Origin: Bacteroidetes bacterium UBA4009 | Lineage (GTDB): Bacteria; Bacteroidota; Bacteroidia; NS11-12g; UBA9320 | DNA: 16,197 nt | Direction: 5' to 3' | Assembly: GCA_002384205.1 (NCBI GenBank) | Contig: DGBH01000033.1 | Coordinates: 1 to 16,197 of the forward strand | Part shown: piece after piece, positions 7,381 to 13,715 of the stretch | How positions within the stretch are numbered: the stretch's first letter is position 1 | Layout: every line of letters begins with the position of its first letter | Program-made: the position numbers and the translations under genes | The notes under the pieces: generated by a model | Database searches by the model: none | The model's input: the letters and a program-made list of their open reading frames with translations, nothing else | Told to the model about the DNA's origin: nothing

Positions 7381-7587
7381 ATGAAACTACCAAGAATATT
7401 ACAACTCATCTGGATGCTTATCGCCGCAGTTTCTGTAGTACAAGCGTATCTTATTTTAACATCTTCAGAGCAGGATAAAACATCAGCTTACCTATTTATG
7501 GGTGTAACACTTTTTGCTGCGATGAGATACTTTATGCTCCGCAGACAACAGTTTAATCAGAAAAAAAAGAATGGTGATTTTGAGTAG
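7381..7587 (+). CDS. Small two-helix membrane protein
   Basis: A 68-residue protein with two predicted membrane helices, about residues 8-27 (LIWMLIAAVSVVQAYLIL region) and 35-53 (YLFMGVTLFAAMRYF region), and a basic tail RRQQFNQKKK that should stay in the cytoplasm by the positive-inside rule. I recall similar short proteins next to lptC in Bacteroidota (memory only) but know no function. It starts 114 nt after lptC. That gap is A-rich and shows neither a TAnnTTTG promoter nor a terminator hairpin, so it may be transcribed with lptC. Confidence 0.65.
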   Translation: MKLPRILQLIWMLIAAVSVVQAYLILTSSEQDKTSAYLFMGVTLFAAMRYFMLRRQQFNQKKKNGDFE

Positions 7588-7646
7588 GGTTCCTATGTGC
7601 CGACAGTGAATTCTATCGCTGCTTAAAAAACTACCATCTCCTTACA

Positions 7647-7673
7647 TTGTTATCTAGTAAAATCCTACCTTTG
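7647..7673 (+). promoter_or_regulatory. Predicted promoter of the ccm operon
   Basis: TACCTTTG at 7666-7673 matches the Bacteroidota -7 consensus TAnnTTTG, and a TTG at 7647-7649 lies 16 nt upstream, one less than the usual 17-23 spacing. Transcription would start near 7678-7681, about 8-11 nt before the ccmC ATG at 7689. The match also argues against starting ccmC at the TTG at 7647, which would be upstream of the transcript. Confidence 0.55.
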
Positions 7674-7688
7674 ACCGTAAGTTATATC

Positions 7689-8357
7689 ATGAGAAAATAT
7701 TGGTGGAAAATTCTCGCAATCCTCTTTGTTACCTACGGAATTATAGGCGGTTTTTTGATGCCTGCTCCTGACAATATTGGCATACTAGGAAAAACGATTC
7801 GTAACCTCAACTTCCATGTGCCAATGTGGTTTACCATGATTATTTTACTCTTTATCTCCTTGATATATAGCCTTATGTATCTGGCTTCAGGCGACTTGAA
7901 AAAAGACAGTATGTCTAGCAGTATGGTAAAAGTGGCTATGCTATTTGGACTTATGGGCTTGGCTACGGGATCATTTTGGGCGAGATTTACCTGGGGTACT
8001 TGGTGGATAGAAGATGCCAAACTAAACGGTGCAGCAATTGCCATGCTTATCTACACGGCTTATTACATACTCAGAAACAGCATTGAAGACGAAATTAAGA
8101 GAGCTAAGTTCTCTTCTGTGTATAATCTCTTTGCTTTTCCCATATATATAGTGCTCATCATCGTATACCCGCGTATGGCAGAGACAAGCTTGCATCCTGC
8201 CAGTGGCGATACGGTTGGTTTTAGTACGTTAGATTTGGATAATAACCTGCGTAAGGTGTTCTATCTTTCAGGATTAGGATGGATACTTATGGGTGTATGG
8301 CTTTCTACTTTGAAATATAGATTAACAGAACTAAAAAGAAAAAATGAGGAAATATAG
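7689..8357 (+). CDS. ccmC: Cytochrome c maturation heme-handling protein CcmC
   Basis: CcmC is an inner-membrane protein that presents heme to the chaperone CcmE. The 222-residue protein has six likely membrane segments, the family number. The two periplasmic heme-ligand histidines are visible as H43 (NFHVPMWF) and H169 (SLHPAS). The tryptophan-rich heme loop lies between them at about 94-114 (GSFWARFTWGTWWIEDAKLNG region); the classical WWxWD core here reads WWIED, with Glu at the third aromatic position. The ATG at 7689 is chosen over an upstream in-frame TTG at 7647 because of the signal-like MRKYWWKI start and the promoter position. Its 3' end overlaps ccmD by 14 nt, indicating coupled translation. 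Confidence 0.92.
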   Translation: MRKYWWKILAILFVTYGIIGGFLMPAPDNIGILGKTIRNLNFHVPMWFTMIILLFISLIYSLMYLASGDLKKDSMSSSMVKVAMLFGLMGLATGSFWARFTWGTWWIEDAKLNGAAIAMLIYTAYYILRNSIEDEIKRAKFSSVYNLFAFPIYIVLIIVYPRMAETSLHPASGDTVGFSTLDLDNNLRKVFYLSGLGWILMGVWLSTLKYRLTELKRKNEEI

Positions 8358-8541
8358 TATTCTATTACTGGCCCTAAGTCTTTCAGCAGTAGCACAGTCT
8401 CCTGTGGATGAGGTAATGTACAGCAGTGGCAAAATATACGTAGTAGTGGCTGTTTTGGTAATTATATTTACCCTTTTGGCAGCGTACCTAGTTCGTTTAG
8501 ATAAAAAAATAACAGCCTTAGAAAAGAAAAATGAAGCCTAA
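8344..8541 (+). CDS. ccmD: CcmD-like small membrane protein
   Basis: A 65-residue protein between ccmC and ccmE. It has an N-terminal signal-like segment (residues 1-17, SLSAVAQ), a short periplasmic stretch, one membrane helix at about 30-50 (IYVVVAVLVIIFTLLAAYL region) and a charged tail LDKKITALEKKNEA on the cytoplasmic side. This layout and position fit the Bacteroidota CcmD family. In the classical Ccm system CcmD is needed to release holo-CcmE from the CcmABC complex. The sequence is too short for confident homology by eye, so the call rests mainly on context. It overlaps ccmC by 14 nt and ccmE by 11 nt. Confidence 0.75.
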   Translation: MRKYSILLLALSLSAVAQSPVDEVMYSSGKIYVVVAVLVIIFTLLAAYLVRLDKKITALEKKNEA

Positions 8542-8944
8542 AGTTATTGTATTATTGGTACTGCTTTCAGTTGCAATAGGATATATCATGAGCACCTATA
8601 TGGGGGCCGAAGAAAGTGCAACCTTTAGTCAGGCAGAAGCCAATCCTGGAGATACCTATCATATTACCGGTTTTTTGGTAAAAGATAAGCCCTTTGAATA
8701 CGACCCTATCAAGGATCCGAACTATTTTGTATTTTACCTTAAAGACAAATCAGGAGATGTGCGCAAAGTCGTTTCGTATGAACCAAAACAACAAGATTTT
8801 GAGAGAGCCGAAAGCGTGAGTATGTACGGCGTTGCAGCAGATGATTTTTTTCAGGCAACTAAAGTAATCCCTAAGTGTCCATCTAAATACAAGGATGAAC
8901 AAATTAACAAACAAGTACAGGAAGCCAAAAGAGCAAGCCTATAA
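8531..8944 (+). CDS. ccmE: Heme chaperone CcmE, cysteine (CxxxY) type
   Basis: CcmE binds heme covalently in the periplasm and delivers it to CcmF for attachment to apocytochromes. The 137-residue protein has one N-terminal membrane anchor (about 4-23) and an OB-fold domain, with the family pattern DTYHITGFLV (41-50), FEYDP and NYFVFYLKDKSGDVRKVVSYE. Where the E. coli type has the heme-binding His (HxxxY), this protein has C116-P-S-K-Y120, that is CxxxY, the variant known from archaea and some sulfate reducers. The C-terminal tail is short and charged. The gene overlaps ccmD by 11 nt and ends 2 nt before ccmF. Confidence 0.9.
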   Translation: MKPKVIVLLVLLSVAIGYIMSTYMGAEESATFSQAEANPGDTYHITGFLVKDKPFEYDPIKDPNYFVFYLKDKSGDVRKVVSYEPKQQDFERAESVSMYGVAADDFFQATKVIPKCPSKYKDEQINKQVQEAKRASL

Positions 8945-8946
8945 TC

Positions 8947-11460
8947 ATGGAAAACATAACGTTTATTGGTGAGCACCTACTTATAGGCAACCTAGGTAAA
9001 TTATTGATAGTGCTTGCTCTTGTGACAGCATTACTTAGTGTGCTATTTTATGTTAGATCTGGAGAGGGGAAGACAAAAGAAAGGACACTGGCGAGAAGCA
9101 TGTTTTTTATACATGCTGCATCAGTATTTGGGGTGTTTATCACCTTATTTGTCATAATACAAAAACATTACTTTGAGTATGCCTATGCATATGAGCATAG
9201 CAGCATGGCGCTGCCTTTGCGGTATATGGTATCTTGTTTTTGGGAAGGACAAGAAGGTAGTTTTTTACTTTGGATAGTATGGAACGCATTGTTGGGTTTA
9301 GTGCTAATAGCTACGGCTAAACGATGGGAGCGAGGTGTTGTAGCAATCATGGCCTTATCTCAAGTGGTACTTACCTCAATGATATTGGGTGTTAACTTTT
9401 TTGATATTTACACGCTAGGCAGTAGCCCTTTTGAGCTATTGCGTGAGAAGATGCAAGCGCCGATATTTTCTTCGGCGGATTATATCAAAAATGTAGTGGA
9501 TGGTACAGGACTTAATCCGTTGCTACAAAACTATTGGATGGTTATTCACCCACCTACGTTATTTTTAGGTTTTGCGTTGACCATTGTTCCCTTTGCTTTT
9601 GCGGTAACCTCCCTTTTTGAGAAAGAATACCGAGCTTGGATAAAACCGGCTTTACCTTGGGCATTAGTTGCGGGTATGGTTTTAGGTGCCGGGATTGTTA
9701 TGGGTGGCTTCTGGGCGTATGAGTCTCTTAGTTTTGGTGGTTATTGGGCGTGGGATCCGGTAGAGAATGCATCCTTGGTTCCGTGGCTATTATTGATAAG
9801 CGGCATCCATTTAATGCTTATCAAAAAAGTTACCAATAGTTCGACCATTGCCGCTTATACCTTGGTGATAGCTACGTATATTATGGTGCTTTATGCTACG
9901 TTCTTAACACGAAGTGGTGTTTTAGGTACAACTTCCGTTCATTCCTTCACAGACCTCGGTTTGGCAGGACAACTTATGCAGTTTGTAGTATTATTCATTT
10001 GGTTGCCCATCGTAGCTGTTACGGAGGGAGCTCGCAAACGTTGGTATATCATTATTCCAGTAAGTGTATTGGTGCTGCTACTGCCTTTTTATTCTAAGTT
10101 AAGTTTTTACCCATTACTGGCTTTAAGTATAGCGGGCATTGTGTGGTTTGTGCTAAACCTTAACAAGCAAATAGAAAATAGACCAAGTGAAGATAATGTA
10201 ACGGGACGTGAGTTTTGGATGTTTATAGGCTCACTTATGCTGGTATTGAGTGCGGTACAAATTCTAGTAGGTACATCATTACCTGTGTTTAATAAAGTAT
10301 TTGGATCGGACTTTGTCCCGCCTAAAGATGCCATTGGTTTTTATAATCGATACCAAATGCCCATTGCTATTGTAATTGCAATGCTCATGGCCGTAGGGCA
10401 ATTTTTTAGGTATAAAAGTACTCCGGATAAATTAAAGCTAGCCAGGGAAATATTAATTACCTTGTTTGTAGCTGTCGCTCTTACCTTGGGGGAGGTATTC
10501 TTGTTTGGGATCTCTAATCCGATTTATATTATTTTCATGCTTGCTGGGACTTATGCTTTTGTAGCAAACCTAGCATATCTACTTATATATGTTCGGCATG
10601 CTAAGCTAAGTGGGTCGTCTATAGCACATATTGGTTTTGGATTAATGCTACTTGGTGTTTTGGTTTCAAGTGCTAAGAAACAAGTTATAACTGCTGATTT
10701 TAGCGGACAAATGGGTGGTTTTGATGAAAGTGCACGTAAAGAAAACATGCTGCTTAGAAAAGGTGAACCTACTCGCTTAGGAGATTTTATGGTGACCTAT
10801 CAAGGCGATAGCGTGAGTGGAGAGGATGTTTATTTTAGCATTCATTATAAATCTATTGAAGGAGATGAAGAGTTCACGCTAAAACCCAACTCTCAGCTAA
10901 GTGAGGAAATGGGTTTATTATCTAATCCAGATACACGTCATTATTTGACGTATGATGTGTACACACATATAACCTCTGTTCCCAAAGAGAACAGTGATAG
11001 TATTACGTGGAGAAATGTAAAAGAATTTGAGGTAAAGAAAGGAGACAGTATCATTACTGCAAATGGTGTTGTTTATTTTACAGGTATAGACCAAGGGAAT
11101 GGAGAAAGCATAGGTTTGAAAAACACTACGCTTGTTAAAGCTTTATTGAAAGTAAGAAACGGAAATAACACAGTAGAGTCAGAGCCGCTTTTTGGGATTA
11201 ATGAGCAAACATTTTTTAGCATTAGAACCGAACTTGCTGAAGTAGGTTTGCGTTTTGGGTTTGAGGTAAGACCCACAGAGGGGGGCGAGCCAAAAGCTAT
11301 TTTAGAGATTGCCGAAACTACACCTCAGCCAAAATTTATTGTCATGAAAGGTATTGTGTTCCCGTATATAAATCTACTCTGGTTAGGGACGGTGCTTATG
11401 GTACTAGGTTTTGGTATAGCTGCATGGAATCGTTTAGAACTTAAGAAAAATATGGCGTGA
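8947..11460 (+). CDS. ccmF: Cytochrome c heme lyase component CcmF (CcmF/CcsA family)
   Basis: CcmF takes heme from CcmE and attaches it to CxxCH motifs of exported cytochromes. The 837-residue protein is a large polytopic membrane protein, longer than E. coli CcmF (about 650), largely because of a periplasmic beta-rich stretch near 585-790 before the last membrane helix (about 800-825). Signatures: FWEGQEGSFLLW (98-109), NPLLQNYWMVIHPPTLFLGF (190-209) with H201, the WWD-type heme loop GGYWAWDPVENASLVPW (264-280), and TFLTRSGVLGTTSVHSF (318-334) with H332. It may also be labelled CcsA. ATG 8947 lies 2 nt after the ccmE stop. The final TGA overlaps the GTG of the DUF2520 gene. Confidence 0.92.
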   Translation: MENITFIGEHLLIGNLGKLLIVLALVTALLSVLFYVRSGEGKTKERTLARSMFFIHAASVFGVFITLFVIIQKHYFEYAYAYEHSSMALPLRYMVSCFWEGQEGSFLLWIVWNALLGLVLIATAKRWERGVVAIMALSQVVLTSMILGVNFFDIYTLGSSPFELLREKMQAPIFSSADYIKNVVDGTGLNPLLQNYWMVIHPPTLFLGFALTIVPFAFAVTSLFEKEYRAWIKPALPWALVAGMVLGAGIVMGGFWAYESLSFGGYWAWDPVENASLVPWLLLISGIHLMLIKKVTNSSTIAAYTLVIATYIMVLYATFLTRSGVLGTTSVHSFTDLGLAGQLMQFVVLFIWLPIVAVTEGARKRWYIIIPVSVLVLLLPFYSKLSFYPLLALSIAGIVWFVLNLNKQIENRPSEDNVTGREFWMFIGSLMLVLSAVQILVGTSLPVFNKVFGSDFVPPKDAIGFYNRYQMPIAIVIAMLMAVGQFFRYKSTPDKLKLAREILITLFVAVALTLGEVFLFGISNPIYIIFMLAGTYAFVANLAYLLIYVRHAKLSGSSIAHIGFGLMLLGVLVSSAKKQVITADFSGQMGGFDESARKENMLLRKGEPTRLGDFMVTYQGDSVSGEDVYFSIHYKSIEGDEEFTLKPNSQLSEEMGLLSNPDTRHYLTYDVYTHITSVPKENSDSITWRNVKEFEVKKGDSIITANGVVYFTGIDQGNGESIGLKNTTLVKALLKVRNGNNTVESEPLFGINEQTFFSIRTELAEVGLRFGFEVRPTEGGEPKAILEIAETTPQPKFIVMKGIVFPYINLLWLGTVLMVLGFGIAAWNRLELKKNMA

Positions 11461-12221
11461 AGTGTAAAATCACGTTCATAGGAAGTGGGAATATAGCTAC
11501 AAATTTGGCCTATGCTTTTGATAAGGCGGGTCATACTATACATCAAGTTGTCAGTACGCATGAAAGTCATGCAAAGGAGTTGGCGAGTAAATTTGGTGCT
11601 TATTACGGGGATTCTTCTAGTGAGTTGTACAAAGACGCTGATTTTATTATTCTAGCGGTGAGTGATGAAGCATATCCTCAAGCGCTCACCCTTGTAAATG
11701 CGAAATGTAGGGCCATTGTTTGTCATACATCGGGTTCTGTAAGCATGAATGTATTGAGTTCATATCCCGGTGATTTTGGAGTTATTTACCCTTTACAGTC
11801 CTTGCGTAAAGAAGAAGTAAAAAACGTAATGCAAGTACCTTTTTTTATTGAAGGGAATAATGCAAATACGTTAAATAAAATCAAGGAATTGGCTGATTCT
11901 ATCTCCAATAAAGTAAGTGAAGTCACAAGTGAACAACGTGAAAAATACCACTTGGCGGCGGTATTTGCCAATAATTTCACTAACCTGATGTACAGTATAG
12001 CAGCGGAATATTTGGAGAAAGAGGGATTGAATTTCGATAATTTGCTTCCGATTATTGCAGAAACAGCAACTAGACTGAAAGATGACAAACCGCAAGCTTG
12101 GCAGACAGGGCCGGCTAAAAGAGGAGATAAGGCCGTGATTGATAAGCATATAGGCATGTTAGATAATCCAGCGCTCAAAATTATTTATAAACAATTATCA
12201 GAATACATCAGCTCAACCTAA
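11457..12221 (+). CDS. Rossmann-fold / DUF2520 domain protein
   Basis: A 254-residue cytoplasmic protein resembling NADP-dependent reductases of the F420/ProC-like group. Residues 3-14 (CKITFIGSGNIA) form the dinucleotide-binding GxGN turn after the first strand, with ILAVSDEAY at 65-73 and HTSGS at 90-94. YPLQSL (111-116) links to the helical C-terminal DUF2520 domain, marked by HLAAVFANNF (165-174) and TGPAKRGD (217-224). The substrate is unknown for the family. Translation begins at GTG 11457, which overlaps the ccmF TGA in a 4-nt GTGA arrangement; no in-frame ATG precedes the Rossmann motif. The coupling suggests it is made in fixed ratio to ccmF, though I know of no functional link to cytochrome maturation. 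Confidence 0.82.
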   Translation: MKCKITFIGSGNIATNLAYAFDKAGHTIHQVVSTHESHAKELASKFGAYYGDSSSELYKDADFIILAVSDEAYPQALTLVNAKCRAIVCHTSGSVSMNVLSSYPGDFGVIYPLQSLRKEEVKNVMQVPFFIEGNNANTLNKIKELADSISNKVSEVTSEQREKYHLAAVFANNFTNLMYSIAAEYLEKEGLNFDNLLPIIAETATRLKDDKPQAWQTGPAKRGDKAVIDKHIGMLDNPALKIIYKQLSEYISST

Positions 12222-12273
12222 CGCATAATTTGTAATTAATGTATCTTGGGCATCTATTAAGGAAAATAATATT

Positions 12274-12423
12274 ATGGATGGGCAAGAATTAATACCACAA
12301 CGCGTAAATCAGAAATTATACAATGTATTCTCAATATGTCAAGATTTTAGACAACGATTGGTCCAGTATCAACGTCTTTCTGAAAAAGCTGGAGAACCTA
12401 GTCTTCCAGAGATTAACAAATAG
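12274..12423 (+). CDS. Possible 49-residue small protein
   Basis: An ATG-initiated frame of 50 codons ending in TAG sits in the 219-nt gap between the DUF2520 gene and the next secreted protein gene. The predicted product is polar with a likely amphipathic helix (about residues 9-38, VNQKLYNVFSICQDF and QRLVQYQRLSEKA) and a C-terminal PSLPEINK. The region before the ATG is A-rich (GGAAAATAATATT), which suits Bacteroidota initiation. It has no signal peptide or membrane helix. Seventeen nt separate its stop from the next start. I do not recognise it; a chance ORF is possible at this length. Confidence 0.4.
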   Translation: MDGQELIPQRVNQKLYNVFSICQDFRQRLVQYQRLSEKAGEPSLPEINK

Positions 12424-12440
12424 CATAAAGTTTTAATAAA

Positions 12441-12863
12441 ATGATGAGATATTTAGTTGTCTTAATTGTAAGTGCTGCGTTTGCAGTATGTTCTCACGCC
12501 CAAGTAGTGGAGATAAATCCGAGTGTGCAATGGACCTATGTAAGGTCGCAGAAACTAGATTTGCAATCCGATAATGTCTATCAATATGAATTCCCAGCAG
12601 AGCGAGGTCACGATTATATCTTCAGTTTACTAACGGAGAATGCAGGTCTTTCTACATGGGTTAAAATTTATGATATACAAATGAAGCCCATTGCGAAAAT
12701 TGAGAAGACTAACGCTCCGCAAAGTACTGCACTTGAATTCAATGTGCCAGCAACGGGAACCTACATCGTAGCATTAGGTTACGCAAACAATACGAACTCA
12801 GCGGATAAGAATAATGTGAATTTTGATTTTACGCTTATCAAAAGGCCCAAAGTGGCAAAGTGA
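12441..12863 (+). CDS. Small secreted beta-sandwich protein (PPC-like)
   Basis: A 140-residue exported protein. A signal peptide (residues 1-20, ending SHA before Gln21) precedes a beta-rich domain: YVRSQKLDLQ, NVYQYEFPAERGHDYIFSLLTE, STWVKIYDIQMKPIAKIE, STALEFNVPATGTYIVALGY and NVNFDFTLI. The order of strands, with a mid-domain Asp and a TGTYIVALG-type strand, recalls bacterial pre-peptidase C-terminal (PPC) domains that accompany secreted proteases, but here the domain stands alone. The similarity is by eye only. ATG 12441 and ATG 12444 are both usable starts. A terminator follows at 12891. The role is unknown; carbohydrate, surface or calcium-dependent binding are possibilities without direct evidence. 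Confidence 0.6.
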   Translation: MMRYLVVLIVSAAFAVCSHAQVVEINPSVQWTYVRSQKLDLQSDNVYQYEFPAERGHDYIFSLLTENAGLSTWVKIYDIQMKPIAKIEKTNAPQSTALEFNVPATGTYIVALGYANNTNSADKNNVNFDFTLIKRPKVAK

Positions 12864-12890
12864 AGATAGACTTTTAAAATAAAATTCCAT

Positions 12891-12930
12891 AAAAAAGGGC
12901 CAGTTTAATTTAAAAACCAGCCCCTTTTTT
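12891..12930. terminator. Bidirectional terminator between convergent genes
   Basis: AAAAAAGGG (12891-12899) pairs with CCCTTTTTT (12922-12930). Beyond an extra C and a two-base mismatch the stem continues with GTTT against AAAC around an AT-rich loop. The T run serves the + strand and the A run serves the - strand, which fits its place between the secreted-protein gene (ends 12863) and comA (ends 12947). Confidence 0.7.
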
Positions 12931-12946
12931 GTATGCTAAAACTGTC

Positions 12947-13711
12947 TTAAAGCCACTGATCAAAAGTATCTCCACGTAGGCCTAGTCTCAATGTTTCCAG
13001 CGGAATAACTTCGTTGGGTGCGATATTACCTAAATTAACATTGTGACCGTATAGTTTCATAAACCACACTTGTTGCGTTTTAATAGGAGCTTCCCAAAGA
13101 ATAGTATCCAATGGTATGTGTTGTAAAATTTCTTCTATAAGACCTGAACGAACTTCACCCGTGTTTCTAAAAATGCCTACTGTTCCACTTTCTCTGGCTT
13201 CTGCAATAACTTTCCAAGCTCCCGCTTCTATTTCTGCTTTCATCATGGCAATCCACTTATAAGGAGGAATGATTTTTTCAGCATCTTTACTTCCTACTTC
13301 GCTAAGCACGGTAAAGTCTTTTGCTAATGATCTTATATATCCGCATTTTTCCTCTTCTGATATTTCAATGCTACCGTCGGATACTTCAGCGTGTGTCATT
13401 TTAAACTTATCTAAAAGACGCTTGTAATCGTCAAACTGACCACGAATCACATATGCTTCAAATAAAGTACCTCCAAAGTAAATAGGAATATTTGCTTCTC
13501 TGTAGATGTCTATTTTACGTTGTAGTGTAGGCGTAACGGCGCTGGTTCCAAAACCTAGTTTTAAAATGTCAGTTTTATCTGCAGCAACTTCTAAAAAGTC
13601 TTCAGCTTCTCTGCAACTCAAACCTTTATCCATAACCATTGTGAGGCCAGATTCTCTTGGTTTTGTGCTACGTTGCGGGATGTTTGTTAAATTAAATTCG
13701 GTATTAATCAT
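12947..13711 (-). CDS. comA: Phosphosulfolactate synthase (ComA family)
   Basis: ComA adds sulfite to phosphoenolpyruvate to give (R)-2-phospho-3-sulfolactate, the first step to coenzyme M in methanogens and to sulfolactate in Bacillus. The 254-residue length is typical. Family blocks of the TIM-barrel-like fold are clear: TMVMDKG (24-30), DILKLGFGTS (48-57), FGGTLFE (79-85), EVSDGSI (109-115), LSEVGSKD (136-143), WEAPIKTQQ (206-214), VNLGNI (225-230) and LETLRLGLRGDTF. Homologues occur in many Bacteroidota, where the end product is not established; sulfonolipid precursors are one idea. It follows the TPR gene by 4 nt on the - strand, so the two form an operon. No comB, comC or comDE is in the window. 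Confidence 0.92.
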   Translation of the reverse strand: MINTEFNLTNIPQRSTKPRESGLTMVMDKGLSCREAEDFLEVAADKTDILKLGFGTSAVTPTLQRKIDIYREANIPIYFGGTLFEAYVIRGQFDDYKRLLDKFKMTHAEVSDGSIEISEEEKCGYIRSLAKDFTVLSEVGSKDAEKIIPPYKWIAMMKAEIEAGAWKVIAEARESGTVGIFRNTGEVRSGLIEEILQHIPLDTILWEAPIKTQQVWFMKLYGHNVNLGNIAPNEVIPLETLRLGLRGDTFDQWL

Positions 13712-13715
13712 TGGT

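Noticed and set aside
7604..7621. Hairpin CAGTGA-ATTCTA-TCGCTG before the ccm promoter
   Set aside because: The stem has only 6 bp with one wobble pair and is followed by A residues on the + strand, so it is not a convincing terminator.
11786..12178. A 130-codon - strand frame across the DUF2520 gene
   Set aside because: It is antisense to a recognised Rossmann/DUF2520 protein, lacks any family motif and is rich in Ser, Leu and Cys as expected of a shadow frame.
12229..12249. TTTG and TATCTTGG as a promoter for the 49-codon ORF
   Set aside because: The -7 part misses one T of TAnnTTTG and the spacing of 9 nt is far too short.
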